NCBI GenBank assembly: GCA_003024985.2
Contig: PXIH01S0000487.1
Length of the DNA: 11,024 bases
Reading direction: 5' to 3' (one strand)
From: Euperipatoides rowelli
Lineage: Eukaryota > Onychophora > Udeonychophora > Euonychophora > Peripatopsidae
The position numbers were made by a program, and so were the translations under genes. This document shows positions 10,916-11,024 of the stretch, piece after piece. Under the pieces are notes generated by a model. The model had not been told where the DNA came from. It worked only from the letters and a program-made list of their open reading frames with translations, and made no database searches. Each line of letters opens with the position of its first letter. Positions within the stretch are counted from its first letter, which is position 1.

Positions 10916-11024
10916 ATCAATAATATACTATGATTTTAAGACTAAAAATATTCTTGGCATTCGTTTTTTTTTAAAACCATTTTTAACTGATGTATATTAC
11001 TGATGATAAATTTTCACCTTTCTA

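Overview
The window looks like nuclear DNA from an animal, most likely an invertebrate and perhaps a mollusc. It is very AT-rich, with long A/T tracts, short tandem repeats and several non-coding terminal-inverted-repeat elements. It has no dense open reading frames, no ribosome binding sites and no operons. The only coding sequence I can support is three short internal exons of one minus-strand gene, separated by introns of about 2.4 and 2.9 kb. The taxonomic guess is inference and rests only on composition and repeat style.

The gene is a partial PLEKHH-type gene (pleckstrin homology, MyTH4 and FERM domain protein; vertebrate PLEKHH1/PLEKHH2, nematode MAX-1). In gene order the exons lie at 8536-8313, 5893-5716 and 2847-2692. 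They join in frame (phase 2 junction, then phase 0) into 186 uninterrupted codons. These cover the MyTH4 core, the end of MyTH4 with the start of FERM, and most of the first FERM lobe (F1). All borders follow AG/GT rules. The N-terminal coiled-coil and PH exons should lie beyond 11024 and the rest of FERM below position 1; I found neither inside the window.

The rest is mostly transposon-derived. From low to high coordinate there are: a 1.2-kb inverted-repeat element (1414-2610) carrying about 4.5 copies of a ~120-bp satellite; an AT-rich hairpin cluster (6176-6453); a hAT-like non-autonomous element with a 577-bp internal tandem duplication (6464-7727); a 246-bp MITE with a 7-bp target duplication (7998-8243); a 313-bp MITE with a perfect 8-bp target duplication (9830-10142); and a GGTTAGGG-rich tandem repeat near the right edge (10757-10915). 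Several of these share telomere-like GTTAGGG/CCCTAAC segments and other motifs, which suggests one or a few related element families.

I see no operon, CRISPR array, RNA gene, viral gene or other unusual functional system. The interesting material is the architecture of the repeat elements inside and around a conserved gene.
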